This document shows, one piece after another, positions 27,241 through 39,200 of a DNA stretch of 64,000 bases. The notes under the pieces are model-generated. The model worked only from the letters and a program-made list of their open reading frames with translations. It was not told where the DNA came from and made no database searches. This DNA comes from Diprion similis. Lineage: Eukaryota > Arthropoda > Insecta > Hymenoptera > Diprionidae. A program made the position numbers and the translations under genes. The stretch is from positions 4,864,001-4,928,000 of the forward strand of contig NC_060117.1 in assembly GCF_021155765.1 (NCBI RefSeq), given 5' to 3'. How positions within the stretch are numbered: the first letter of the stretch is position 1; every line of letters begins with the position of its first letter.

Positions 27241-28570
27241 TAATATTAGTTGACCTCGAAAAACAAGAAGATTATTCGTAGAAATCTTACAAGGCTGAAG
27301 AAAAAACTGACATTAATCTTCAGGAATACTGCTGATCTGAAATCTGAAAAAGTTGGAATTAGAGAACCATTCATACATTCATTGGAATAGATCAAAATTA
27401 AATCAGTGGAGCTGAAATAAACAAGAAAATTAATCAAAAATTTCAGGAGGCTGCGGAAAAAAACCGAGATGAAACTGGTGCAAAAATTCTGCTGACGCCA
27501 AAAGTGAAAATTCCATCGACCTTCGCTTCTAGAAACTTGTTGTTAAGCTAACATTCGGAAAAGTTCGAGTTGGGAAGTCGTTCACACAAACTCTTTGATT
27601 TGATTAAAATGAAAATCGGTTGAGCTAAAAGACCAAAGAAATTGGGCAGAAAAATATTAGGATGAGAAAAACCTGAGATTAAACTGGTAGATAAACTTTG
27701 ATGAAGCCAGACGATAGAATTCTAGAAACCATTGAATCGAAAATCTGAAATTTACAATTCAAATTCAAATAATGGGAATGAAAGATTACGAATTTTCCTG
27801 TTTTTCGACGTATGCTTCGATCAAGGAAAATTCAAAGAAATCCAAGGACTTCGACACCGTTCGAAATCTAACAATGTATATAAATAATATGATAGGAAAC
27901 AATTTCATCAGAATTCGAAAAACTTGTTGAGGAAAATAAAGAAAATATTAACGACGAAAGCTTCTAATCATGATTGATGGGTTTCCTAGTAGTTGAATTA
28001 GTTTGTGAAAAGATTGGAAATACTGCTTGAAATACAGTTTCTACGACTTGATGATACTATTAGACTGGTTGAAATTATGATGATGAGGTTGTACAATGAA
28101 AACATGATTTTTCAGGAACAAACGTCAACTAGAAAAGTATATGTTTGATAGAGTAGAAAGATGATTTGATGTATCGACGGGGCACCAAGTCCTGAATAAG
28201 TGACCTTGAATTGAAACTGAAAGATCAAGAAGGTGGAAAAAGAAAATATAAAGCTACGATTAAGTGTGGAAAACATCTGATCCGTATACGAAGGAGCTGA
28301 AACAGAATAAAAATGTGATTAGTTGAATAAATTCGGATGCAGTTTTCTGACGAATCAATAAATACGTTGTAAATGCGATATAAAAATGCCACGTTGGTCC
28401 GTAGAGCCAGAAAGTGTCGAGTCGACGCCGCGACGCACAAGAGGCAGTGTAGTCTGACTTGGATACAATTGAGCCCAATTCTGACGATGACTGACGGTAC
28501 AATTGTAGTTGATTTCTGCAAGTTAGAATAATATTGTTTTAGTCCGCAGAGTTTGAAATTGATCGACAAA
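27241..28570. repeat. Decayed satellite edge and transition to the macrosatellite
   Basis: From 27241 the monomers become strongly diverged, but words such as GAAATCTGAAAAAGTT, CGTTCACACAAA and CGGTTGAGCT are still recognisable to about 27650. Beyond 28200 short satellite-like words (CTGAAAGATCAAGAAG) mix with a diverged copy of the exon-like segment of the macrosatellite (about 28430-28530, ending TTGATTTCTGCAAGTTAG). No gene is supported; the open frame at 28225-28569 overlaps this repeat. Confidence 0.6.
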
Positions 28571-31500
28571 AGCAGGGATAAGTAGGCAGAATTGGAAATC
28601 AGATTTGGCTCAAAACGAAATCAATAAACCATGAAAAGATATCCGGTAATTGAGAATCATATCGATGACGCACCTGTTTTTCCTCACGGAGCAGCGGTCG
28701 GTGCAGCTTCGACGTTCGTTCCGGACGCGCGTCCGGCGAAGGGACGCAATTTAGTCAGTTTCTGACCACGATTGACGTTCAAAGTGCTGTTGATTTCTGT
28801 AAGTTAGTATAATATTTTATTAGTGAATTCGGTCTCCATCATCAATCGGCACAATGCATTGAAAAATTCACCACAAAAGTAAAAAAAAAATATAACGACA
28901 TTGTGCAGAATAAATACTATGAGATCGCGTTCGGTCTCGGATGAACCTTGGTTTGACTCCACGCAATCACGTGAAAATAAACTGTACCTTTTTCAAGCTG
29001 CTGCATTCATCTCGTAGCGGTTTCGTCAACGTTGGCTTCGCCACGAGCATGGATCACGTCGAAGGTAATGAACTGTAACGAAAATTAATGGAAACATGTA
29101 TTTAAACATTTAATGAAAGTCAATCGTATCTGAGTGTAGTATTTCGCAGACATATTATTGCCTTTCTAGGTGTACAATTATTCGTTGAAAATTAGATCGA
29201 TCGCTCACCTATCCTTCGTCTTTCAATAAAGTGGCTGCTCGATTGCTAACGTCGTTTCTCAAGGAACCCGGATTGAGCTGGAGCTGGAACAGAAAAATCT
29301 AGTTGAACGACAGCTAGGAGAAAATATTTCCTGCAACAGTTTTTGGCAGATCGTTTCGAATGCAAAAGAATACTTTTCTTTGGACAATCAATCATCGACC
29401 AAGAACCATTGCAGTAAATATTTTCTCCACAAGAAACTTATATCCGTTGTCACAACCAGTGGAATCAATGAAGCCGGGTTGATTCACCTGAAACAGAGAA
29501 AATCACGTTGAATGAAAAATTGTTCACAGATTCACTGAAAACAAAACATCAGATGTTATTTTTTGTATCTTAGTTTAAGCAGAATACGATTAAGTGTCCT
29601 GAAAAAAGTATGATTATAGCTGGAACAGAGAAAAAATTTGATTAGCACAATAAACAGCGGAAAGTAAAAAGACTTTGACCGCGACACAGTAAATAGCAAA
29701 GATAAAAAAAATTTGAGCCAAATAAATGCTTGGCATCATTTACATCGTCGTTTGCACACTCACGATTTCGGGAGGGATCTCAAGTCAGCGCGCAAAAGGC
29801 AGCGTTGTCTGACTTGGAAACTTGGGTAATCACGGTTAAGAAATGCGTTGAGAATAGAGATCTTTTCCGTTCTCATTGTGGACAGCTTTCGCGAAATCGA
29901 CGCGCAAAAAGGCGCGATCGATTTTTTCGGAAATAGACAGAACTTAAAGTAAGTGGACTTTTCGCATAATCCTGTAGAAAGAAAATCCGCATTCGTGTCT
30001 TTGCGATTCCGACACGCTGCGATGCGGTTTTTTTTTCTCAGATACGAAATCAAGTCCGGGAGGGGGCTTGGGGGGGTACCAAGAGCATGCATTGTTTGGC
30101 GTGACGGTCGGCGGTCCTCTTCGACGCGACGTCTTCGAGCTCAGCATCTCTTCTCATCTAGCGCACCACGAAACGCGTAGATGATTCAGAGACGCGTTCA
30201 GCCCATTCAGGCGATTGCAGCAAGTGATTCGGAGAAATTGGCAAAGTAAAGGCGACGAGAGTAGACTCGACTTTCAACGTCGTCAAAAGTTACCGTGGCT
30301 GAAAAAAATTCTGCAGTCGCCTGACGCTGTGGAACGTACAAAAGTTAGTCACTTCCGGTACATCGCGACCTTCCTACCCTCGCCTGATTCCCTTTATCTT
30401 CGACCCACCCAACGGAGTTGTTAAAAAAATAAAAGAAAAAAAAAGAGAAGAGACAGACACTCACACTCGCAATCGTAAACAACCGATCCCATTGCATTCC
30501 CCTCTCTACCTGCCCGATCCAATACCTATATCCGAGCTAACGATTTTCACATTCTTTCCAACACAATCATTCGTCTCCAATCGCCTCGTGGTTGTGTGCG
30601 TGACTTACTTGTTCGTCGTGTACCTGTAGGGAGGAATACGTTCGTGTACCGCCGACCGTCAGCTTCGCTACTCAGTAGTTTTGCGATTGCTGAACGGCCC
30701 GTGGTACACAAACGTTCAGAAAATAAAACGGGTTAGACATCCTACATGCTCGACAGCATCTTTCTAAGCGGGCTAAATCTGCAATTGATCTATTTGTGCT
30801 GGCCAATGTGGAACGGAAAGTAATTCGAATAAAAGCATGCACTTGGATTACGTTAAGTTGTGCCAGACTTTATCAGTTGTATTGAATGACTACAGAATTG
30901 TTGAGAGAATGATAAAACCTCAGGCAAATCCACCGCTTAAACGACGATACCTCGAATAATATCAAAAGTCAATCATATTTTGTTCTCGCAAGTGTCAAGT
31001 AAGCGATGGTTGCCTGTCGCGATGCTCGTTCAACTTTCGGCAGCGGGCAATGGTTCTGACGATACTTGAAAGTTGCTCAAAATTATTACAAGGAAATGAT
31101 TCGACTGGTAAATGAACACCGCTGCCTTAGCGAATGAGCCTATCCATGCAGCTAAGCGAAGATTTTGTGTAACGATTGTTACCGCCACGCCACCTGACAA
31201 AGGGAGACCAGGGAAGAACAAACCAATGACCCGATTGCGTGCGACTCACGGACGTTGCCGAGTATTTTACAAGTTACTCGGATGTCTCTACTAGCGAGCC
31301 ATTGCGAGCGCAGCATCCACGGCAAGTTCCAAAAGTCTTCAAATTTTTCGATATCGTGTCTTTCCTTGTGCCAGTTTCCTCCGGGCTTCTCACGGTTGAA
31401 CTGAAAAGTGAATCATATTTGTTACCCAATATAGTTTGGAACGAAATTTGTAGCCAATGAAAAGAGAGCTGGTAAGAATTACATTGGTATCGTACCTGTC

Positions 31501-32069
31501 TTTCCATATGAAGCAGCAATCTGTGCAGTCGCAACATTCGTTCCGTGCGCTCATCTGACGAAGGAACACAATTCAGTCCAATTCTGACCATGCCTGACGG
31601 TGGAACCGCAGTTAATATCTGCAAGCTGAGATGATATTTTGTTAGTGTATTCAATCAATTCTATCAATGGGTACACCGCATCTTAAAATTTACAACAAAT
31701 TCAGAAAACATTATGATAATGATGTATGGAATGAATATCGTACGATCGCTTTCTGTTACAGACAAATACTACATCGTACTTTCAAGTTGCATAGTCGAAC
31801 GAGACATCAGAAAATTTGAAAAGTTAGCTCGAGGTATCCGAACAGTTGTCTGATAATTCTTTTCCTTCGGGACAGTAGACGGTGTAAACCAATGAATTGC
31901 GAATAGACTCCTCGTACAATTTTGTAAGAAAAAACTGGTAAGTACGAATCGTATCAATAACGCACCTGCTTTTCCTCATAAAGAAGCAGTGAGTGCACCT
32001 TCGTCATTTGTGCTGTACGCAATTCAGTCAATTTCTGACCATCGCTGACGGTAGAACTGCTGTTGATTT

Positions 32070-33785
32070 CTGTAAGTTGGGATAACATTTGGTTAGTTCG
32101 TGCAAAGTTTGAAAATAAAAGACACAAACGTAAGTACGCAGGATTGGAAACCAGATTTACTCCAAGACGGAATCAGTAGAAGGTAAAAAGATGGCTGGTA
32201 AGTAAGAATCTCATCGACTACACACCTGTTTTTCCTCTTAGAGGAGCAATCGGTGCAGCTTCGACGTTGGTTTCTGACCCTTGCTGATAGTAGAACCGCA
32301 GTTGATTTCTGTAAGTTGGGATAACATTTGGTTAGTTCGTGCAAAGTTTAAAAATAAAAGCCACAAGCGTAAGTACGCAGGATTGGAAACCAGATTTACT
32401 CCAAGACGGAATCAGTAGAAGGCAAAAAGATGGCTGGTAAGTAAGAATCTCATCGACTACACACCTGTTTTTCCTCTTAGAGGAGCAATCGGTGCAGCTC
32501 CGACGTTCGTTTCTGACCATGGCTGACGGTCGAACCGCAGTTGATTTCTGTAAGTTGGGATAATATTTGGTTAGTGCGTGCAGAGTTTGAAAATAAAAGC
32601 CAAAAGCGTAAGTACGCAGGATTGGAAACCAGATTTACTTTAAGACGGAATCAGTAGAAGGCAAAAAGATAGCTGGTAAGTAAGAATCTCATCGACTACA
32701 CACCTGTTTTTCCTCTTAGAGGAGCAATCGGTGCAGCTTCGACGTTCGTTTCTGACCATGGCTGACGGTCGAACCGCAGTCGATTTCTGTAAGTTGGGAT
32801 AATATTTGGTTAGTGCGTGCAGAGTTTGAAAATAAAAGCCAAAAGCGTAAGTACGCAGGATTGGAAACCAGATTTACTTTAAGACGGAATCAGTAGAAGG
32901 CAAAAAGATAGCTGGTAAGTAAGAATCTCATCGACTACACACCTGTTTTTCCTCTTAGAGGAGCAATCGGTGCAGCTTCGACGTTGGTTTCTGACCCTTG
33001 CTGATAGTAGAACCGCAGTTGATTTCTGTAAGTTGGGATAACATTTGGTTAGTTCGTGCAAAGTTTAAAAATAAAAGACACAAGCGTAAGTACGCAGGAT
33101 TGGAAACCAGGTTTACTCCAAGACGAAATCAGTAGAAGGCAAAAAGATGTCTGGTAAGTAAGAATCTCATCGACTACACACCTGTTTTTCCTCTTAGAGG
33201 AGCAATCGGTGCAGCTCCGACGTTCGTTTCTGACCATGGCTGACGGTCGAACCGCAGTTGATTTCTGTAAGTTGGGATAATATTTGGTTAGTGCGTGCAG
33301 AGTTTGAAAATAAAAGCCAAAAGTGTAAGTACGCAGGATTGGAAACCAGATTTACTTTAAGACGGAATCAGTAGAAGGCAAAAAGATAGCTGGTAAGTAA
33401 GAATCTCATCGACTACACACCTGTTTTTCCTCTTAGAGGAGCAATCGGTGCAGCTTCGACGTTCGTTTCTGACCATGGCTGACGGTCGAACCGCAGTCGA
33501 TTTCTGTAAGTTGGGATAATATTTGGTTAGTGCGTGCAGAGTTTGAAAATAAAAGCCACAAGCGTAAGTACGCAGGATTGGAAACCAGATTTACTTTAAG
33601 ACGGAATCAGTAGAAGGCAAAACGATAGCTGGTAAGTAAGAATCGCACCGATGACGCACCTGTTTTTCCTCACAGAGAAGCAGTCGGTGCAGCTTCGAGA
33701 TTCGTTCTGTATGCTCGTGTGATGAAGGAACGTTCCAATCCAATTCTGAACATGACTGACGGTACAACTGCAGCTGATTTCTGTA
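32070..33785. repeat. 239-bp VNTR inside unit 1 (7 modules)
   Basis: Seven head-to-tail modules of 239 bp, the last one more diverged. Each includes GTAAGTACGCAGGATTGG, the GGTAAGTAAGAATC string and an 83-nt exon-like segment on the minus strand (32226-32308, 32465-32547, 32704-32786, 32943-33025, 33182-33264, 33421-33503, and a 121-nt version at 33660-33780). Because 239 is not a multiple of 3, the frames that repeat here are not one long coding sequence. Confidence 0.9.
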
Positions 33786-34519
33786 AGTCGGGATAATATT
33801 CTGTAAGTGTAGTTAAGCACGATCATCAATGGGTACACCGCATTCGAAAATTCACCCCAAATATATCACTCAAAATATAATGATAATGTGAGGAATAAAT
33901 AATGTGTAATCGCGTTCTGTTCCGGATAAACAATCTATCGTAATTCTCAGTTGCATTATTCAACAAGATATGAGGAGCTACGGAAAATTAGCTCGAGGCA
34001 TCCGAACATTTGTATCACAACTTTTCTCTACTTAAAACAGCACACGGTGTAAAACAATCGATCGCGAATCGACTGGCCATTAAAATCCCGTAAGAAAAAT
34101 AAACCTGCGGCTTCATTTGGAGGAAATTTTACAACTTACACCACAACTCTCCTTTCAAACAATATTCTGATAAACTCGCCATCACAGGTGTACATACACG
34201 TCGAAATTATTCGACTCGATGATAATCGCGATTCGTAATGACGAGACACTGACGCTTATTTTTCACTCACGTACGCGAATTACAACGAACATAATATATA
34301 TTATTTACCATTTGTCGTATTCTCATCGACAATTCGCCACTAGATTACTTCGAAGATCGTATCAAATCTCATCATAGAAGCAAGTATTCGATTGAAGCTG
34401 ACTGAACTCTGGCTGCGAGCGTCTCAGAAAATTTGAAGACTCGCGTAGCAATTGTCCGTGTTCCAAGAACTCGGTAACTCTTGACGCTAACGTACCGGGA
34501 AGTCGATACATTCGAATAT

Positions 34520-34635
34520 TGAACCAATCGGAGAGCTATCTCCTGTCGCGGGCTTCTGATTGGTAGAAATTTCATGTGACGTAGTCTTTTTTTTCTCTCG
34601 ATTTGCCCACTAAACCGGGAGCAGCCATGTTGAGA
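34520..34635. promoter_or_regulatory. Promoter-like motif cluster in unit 1
   Basis: CCAAT at 34524-34528, an inverted CCAAT (ATTGG) at 34559-34563, a CRE-like TGACGTA at 34577-34583 and CAGCCATGTTG near 34622. All four units have the pair of CCAAT motifs. In units 3 and 4 the last motif reads GCCATCTTG (48625-48633 in unit 3), closer to a YY1/Pho-type site, and the CRE is altered. No TATA box. Function is inference only. Confidence 0.25.
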
Positions 34636-35254
34636 AAAAATGAGAACGACTTTTTCCACATTTTTGTTCAAATATCAGACTGACCGACTATAACACACCG
34701 AGACGATTTGTTGCCAGAAAAATCCAAACGATAAATTAACCTGTCGTTAATTTTGCTACTCCCGGACTACCTGTCAAAACGATATTGTAACCGTTTTGCA
34801 AACAATATATACAATGCAATTTTCCATGTTCACCGAACGCTAAGGGCTAAGAATCACACCTAACTTCCAACAAAATACGTTCGTAGCTGAATCTAGCCGC
34901 TAGGAATATTACGTGAGATTTATCGAAACGCGTCTCGTCAACAAACGGACCAGCTAGCGCAGTATCAAGTCAATTAAATTACCATTCAGAACTCTCTGAC
35001 AGCCAAACAGGCCTCTTGCACCCCGCGAAAAGTTTTAGTCAGAACGCGGTATTGCTCACGAATCGAATTTTCCATTAGCTTTGATACGATCACGCAAGAG
35101 CCCCAAACGTACCTTGTAACAGCGGTAGACTCTTCTCAACGCCAATCTTTCTGCTTTCCGAGCTCCGTAGTCTTCGGGGTTCGCTGATTAACTATCGAAC
35201 GCGATCCTCGGAATGCGGATTGAATTTAGGGGTACGGATCGGTCAGTGCGATCG

Positions 35255-35300
35255 AGGACTGCGGCGGCACCGAATCCCCCCTCCCGCTGCCGCTGCCGCG
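35255..35300. repeat. GC-rich patch with short GCTGCC repeat in unit 1
   Basis: A GC-rich island (CTGCGGCGGCACC, then CCCCCCTCCCGCTGCCGCTGCCGC) in each unit. The GCTGCC hexamer count differs: one fewer in unit 2 (near 42530) than in units 1, 3 and 4. The plus-strand frames across it (35220-35477 and copies) are not conserved at the unit 4 edge and are not called genes. Confidence 0.6.
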
Positions 35301-36286
35301 CTCATGTACTTCTCGCGAGCGAATCACGTCAATCGGCTAGCAACAGTGCAGAGCTGCGTCACTCGTAACATTTCCCGCCAAACGATCGTGCATCACCTGA
35401 CGGTCGGTCAGCAGTGCCCTACGCTTACCAGCCCGCTCGGTTACAATGTAGCCTATTCGTTTATTTGCATACAGTAGCGCACAATCTTGATTTTCGATTT
35501 TTACGATTCTCTCGAGATATACTGCGTATTAAATAATTGACAAGTATATGAAATAGAGGATACATTTTTTGGCATCTCGATTAGCGCTATATATTCTGTA
35601 GATTTATTCTCACATTAGGAGAAAAACGTAATTTGGAAAGAACGGTTCATTTTCTGAAACATGTCTGTGACATCTCAAAATCGTCGAAAGAGTGTTTCTT
35701 CACGCATATAAAGGCATTTTCAGACAAGATCTTCATTCAAAAATCAACGGGTTGGAATTCGTTAGGCGAGGAAACTTCTATGCCAATTTACCTCTAGCCT
35801 ACTTTCTCGGGGCTTCAGAAGTCGGCATTCGACTGATTGTCCTAAACTTTATTCACGGCTTGAACAGCGATGAGCGAACAAATAATCTGAATGCTCAAAA
35901 TTTCGAATGATCGTAAATTGATTTCTTTGTTTTCGAAATGGCTGATATTATGAATAGTAGAAGTAGTTGCGAAAGCCGAACGAGCCAAGAAATGAAACGA
36001 AGCCTTTCTCATTGATTAACAAGAAAATCGATCGTTATTTTTGAAATTCGGAAAAAAAAAGTATCGGAATGATTTCAAGATGACGAAATGAAACGCAGTT
36101 GTCAAATAGATATAAAATCGATATGTTATTTTGGTATCAAATAAAAGCACGAGTACCTCTAATTTACCGTATGGCATGTGAAAATCATGATTCGATTCTA
36201 TTTTCCTTTTAATTAATGACAAATAACAGGCAAAAGAGAAATATAATTGAGAATTCTTTCAATTATTTAGGCGGTACAGCGAGTCG

Positions 36287-39200
36287 CACGGGTATAGAGT
36301 ACGCAGAACTAAAACACAGATTTAGTTCGAAACGAAATTAGTAGACGAAGAAAAGATAGCTGGTAAATAAGAATCATATCTATGACGCACCTGTTTTTCC
36401 TTGCGGAAAAGCAGTCGGTGCAGCTTCGACGCTCGTTCTAGACGGTCGTCTGGCGAAGGAACGCGATTCAGTCCAATTCTGACCACGACTGACGGTCAAA
36501 GTGCTGTTGATTTCTGAAAGTTGATATGATATTTTATTAGTGTATTCAGTTTCCATCGTCAATCGGCTGATCGCATTTAAAAATTCACAAAAGTAAAAAA
36601 AAAATATACAACGACATTGTGCAGAATAAATACTATTTGATCGCGTTCGGTCTCGGATGAACCTTGGTTTGACTCGACGCAATCACGTGAAAATAAACTA
36701 TACCTTTTTCAAGCTGCTGCATTCATCTCGTAGCGGTTTCGTCAACGTTGGCTTCGCCACGAGCATGGATCACGTCGAAGGTAATGAACTGTAACGAAAA
36801 TTAATGGAAACATGTATTTAAACATTTAATGAAAGTCAATCGTATCTGAGTGTAGTATTTCGCAGACATATTATTGCCTTTCTAGGTGTACAATTATTCG
36901 TTGAAAATTAGATCGATCGCTCACCTATCCTTCGTCTTTCAATAAAGTGGCTGCTCGATTGCTAACGTCGTTTCTCAAGGAACCCGGATTGAGCTGGAGC
37001 TGGAACAGAAAAATCTAGTTGAACGACAGCTAGGAGAAAATATTTCCTGCAACAGTTTTTGGCAGATCGTTTCGAATGCAAAAGAATACTTTTCTTTGGA
37101 CAATCAATCATCGACCAAGAACCATTGCAGTAAATATTTTCTCCACAAGAAACTTATATCCGTTGTCACAACCAGTGGAATCAATGAAGCCGGGTTGATT
37201 CACCTGAAACAGAGAAAATCACGTTGAATGAAAAATTGTTCACAGATTCACTGAAAACAAAACATCAGATGTTATTTTTTGTATCTTAGTTTAAGCAGAA
37301 TACGATTAAGTGTCCTGAAAAAAGTATGATTATAGCTGGAACAGAGAAAAAATTTGATTAGCACAATAAACAGCGGAAAGTAAAAAGACTTTGACCGCGA
37401 CACAGTAAATAGCAAAGATAAAAAAAATTTGAGCCAAATAAATGCTTGGCATCATTTACATCGTCGTTTGCACACTCACGATTTCGGGAGGGATCTCAAG
37501 TCAGCGCGCAAAAGGCAGCGTTGTCTGACTTGGAAACTTGGGTAATCACGGTTAAGAAACGCGTTGAGAATAGAGATCTTTTCCGTTCTCATTGTGGACA
37601 GCTTTCGCGAAATCGACGCGCAAAAAGGCGCGATCGATTTTTTCGGAAATAGACAGAACTTAAAGTAAGTGGACTTTTCGCATAATCCTGTAGAAAGAAA
37701 ATCCGCATTCGTGTCTTTGCGATTCCGACACGCTGCGATGCGGTTTTTTTTTCTCAGATACGAAATCAAGTCCGGGAGGGGGCTTGGGGGGGTACCAAGA
37801 GCATGCATTGTTTGGCGTGACGGTCGGCGGTCCTCTTCGACGCGACGTCTTCGAGCTCAGCATCTCTTCTCATCTAGCGCACCACGAAACGCGTAGATGA
37901 TTCAGAGACGCGTTCAGCCCATTCAGGCGATTGCAGCAAGTGATTCGGAGAAATTGGCAAAGTAAAGGCGACGAGAGTAGACTCGACTTTCAACGTCGTC
38001 AAAAGTTACCGTGGCTGAACAAAAATTCTGCAGTCGCCTGACGCTGTGGAACGTACAAAAGTTAGTCACTTCCGGTACATCGCGACCTTCCTACCCTCGC
38101 CTGATTCCCTTTATCTTCGACCCACCCAACGGAGTTGTTAAAAAAATAAAATAAAAAAAAAAGAGAAGAGACAGACACTCACACTCGCAATCGTAAACAA
38201 CCGATCCCATTGCATTCCCCTCTCTACCTGCCCGATCCAATACCTATATCCGAGCTAACGATTTTCACATTCTTTCCAACACAATCATTCGTCTCCAATC
38301 GCCTCGTGGTTGTGTGCGTGACTTACTTGTTCGTCGTGTACCTGTAGGGAGGAATACGTTCGTGTACCGCCGACCGTCAGCTTCGCTACTCAGTAGTTTT
38401 GCGATTGCTGAACGGCCCGTGGTACACAAACGTTCAGAAAATAAAACGGGTTAGACATCCTACATGCTCGACAGCATCTTTCTAAGCGGGCTAAATCTGC
38501 AATTGATCTATTTGTGCTGGCCAATGTGGAACGGAAAGTAACTCGAATAAAAGCATGCACTTGGATTACGTTAAGTTGTGCCAGACTTTATCAGTTGTAT
38601 TGAATGACTACAGAATTGTTGAGAGAATGATAAAACCTCAGGCAAATCCACCGCTTAAACGACGATACCTCGAATAATATCAAAAGTCAATCATATTTTG
38701 TTCTCGCAAGTGTCAAGTAAGCGATGGTTGCCTGTCGCGATGCTCGTTCAACTTTCGGCAGCGGGCAATGGTTCTGACGATACTTGAAAGTTGCTCAAAA
38801 TTATTACAAGGAAATGATTCGACTGGTAAATGAACACCGCTGCCTTAGCGAATGAGCCTATCCATGCAGCTAAGCGAAGATTTTGTGTAACGATTGTTAC
38901 CGCCACGCCACCTGACAAAGGGAGACCAGGGAAGAACAAACCAATGACCCGATTGCGTGCGACTCACGGACGTTGCCGAGTATTTTACAAGTTACTCGGA
39001 TGTCTCTACTAGCGAGCCATTGCGAGCGCAGCATCCACGGCAAGTTCCAAAAGTCTTCAAATTTTTCGATATCGTGTCTTTCCTTGTGCCAGTTTCCTCC
39101 GGGCTTCTCACGGTTGAACTGAAAAGTGAATCATATTTGTTACCCAATATAGTTTGGAACGAAATTTGTAGCCAATGAAAAGAGAGCTGGTTAGAATTAC

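Larger units (their letters stand above)
28571..36286. repeat. Macrosatellite unit 1 (7716 bp)
   Basis: First of four large direct repeats; boundaries are set at the junction word GCGGTACAGCGAGTCG that ends units 1-3. From about 28900 it is nearly identical to the following units; its first 300 bp are more diverged, as expected at an array edge. Contents in order: exon-like segments on the minus strand (28674-28796, 28988-29072, 29209-29283), a G-rich run near 30056-30078, a moderately GC-rich part, exon-like segments at 31496-31619 and 31966-32069, a 239-bp VNTR with 7 modules (about 32070-33785), a promoter-like cluster near 34500-34640, and a GCC-rich patch near 35260-35300. Open frames inside are short and not supported as genes. 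Confidence 0.92.
28674..36513 (-). ncRNA. Candidate spliced noncoding transcript with repeated exons (unit 1 set)
   Basis: On the minus strand, segments at 36391-36513 (123 nt), 33660-33780 (121), six 83-nt copies in the VNTR, 31966-32069 (104), 31496-31619 (124) and 28674-28796 (123) are homologous. Each is preceded by a branch-point-like CTAAC or CTAAT about 20-30 nt upstream and an acceptor (ACTTACAG, ACTTTCAG or GCTTGCAG), and followed by a donor (ACAG or GCAG, then GTGCGT, GTGTGT or GTACGA). Unrelated candidate exons with good sites are 29209-29283 (TCTGTTCCAG acceptor, ATAG|GTGAGC donor) and 28988-29072 (GTTACAG acceptor, AAAG|GTACAG donor). Segment lengths and reading frames are not conserved and stops interrupt different frames, so a protein is unlikely. 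Equivalent segments exist in units 2-4. Transcription itself is not shown by sequence; chance or remnant splice sites remain possible. Confidence 0.35.

Noticed and set aside
29730..30424. Short open frames repeated in every macrosatellite unit (for example 29730-29936, 29760-30092, 29953-30180)
   Set aside because: Their conservation only reflects the near-identity of the units. Several overlap on both strands, none has a recognisable domain, and no frame is kept better than the surrounding noncoding DNA.
31274..31654. 126-codon minus-strand frame as a protein gene
   Set aside because: It covers an exon-like segment plus its introns and runs through the AG|GT donor. The homologous segments at 36391 and 33660 have stops in the matching frame.
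28674..33785. Plus-strand exons using GTAAGTAAG and GTAAGTTGG as donors
   Set aside because: The matching plus-strand acceptors (CTCTTAG in the 83-nt modules) are not conserved in the longer versions, while all minus-strand sites are.
34372..34671. 99-codon minus-strand frame in units 1 and 2
   Set aside because: Units 3 and 4 carry substitutions and an insertion that break it, and no domain is seen.
28674..36513. snoRNA host gene with box C/D cargo
   Set aside because: Words such as GATGAG occur in the introns next to the 83-nt segments, but no pair of C (RTGATGA) and D (CTGA) boxes with a terminal stem is conserved between modules.
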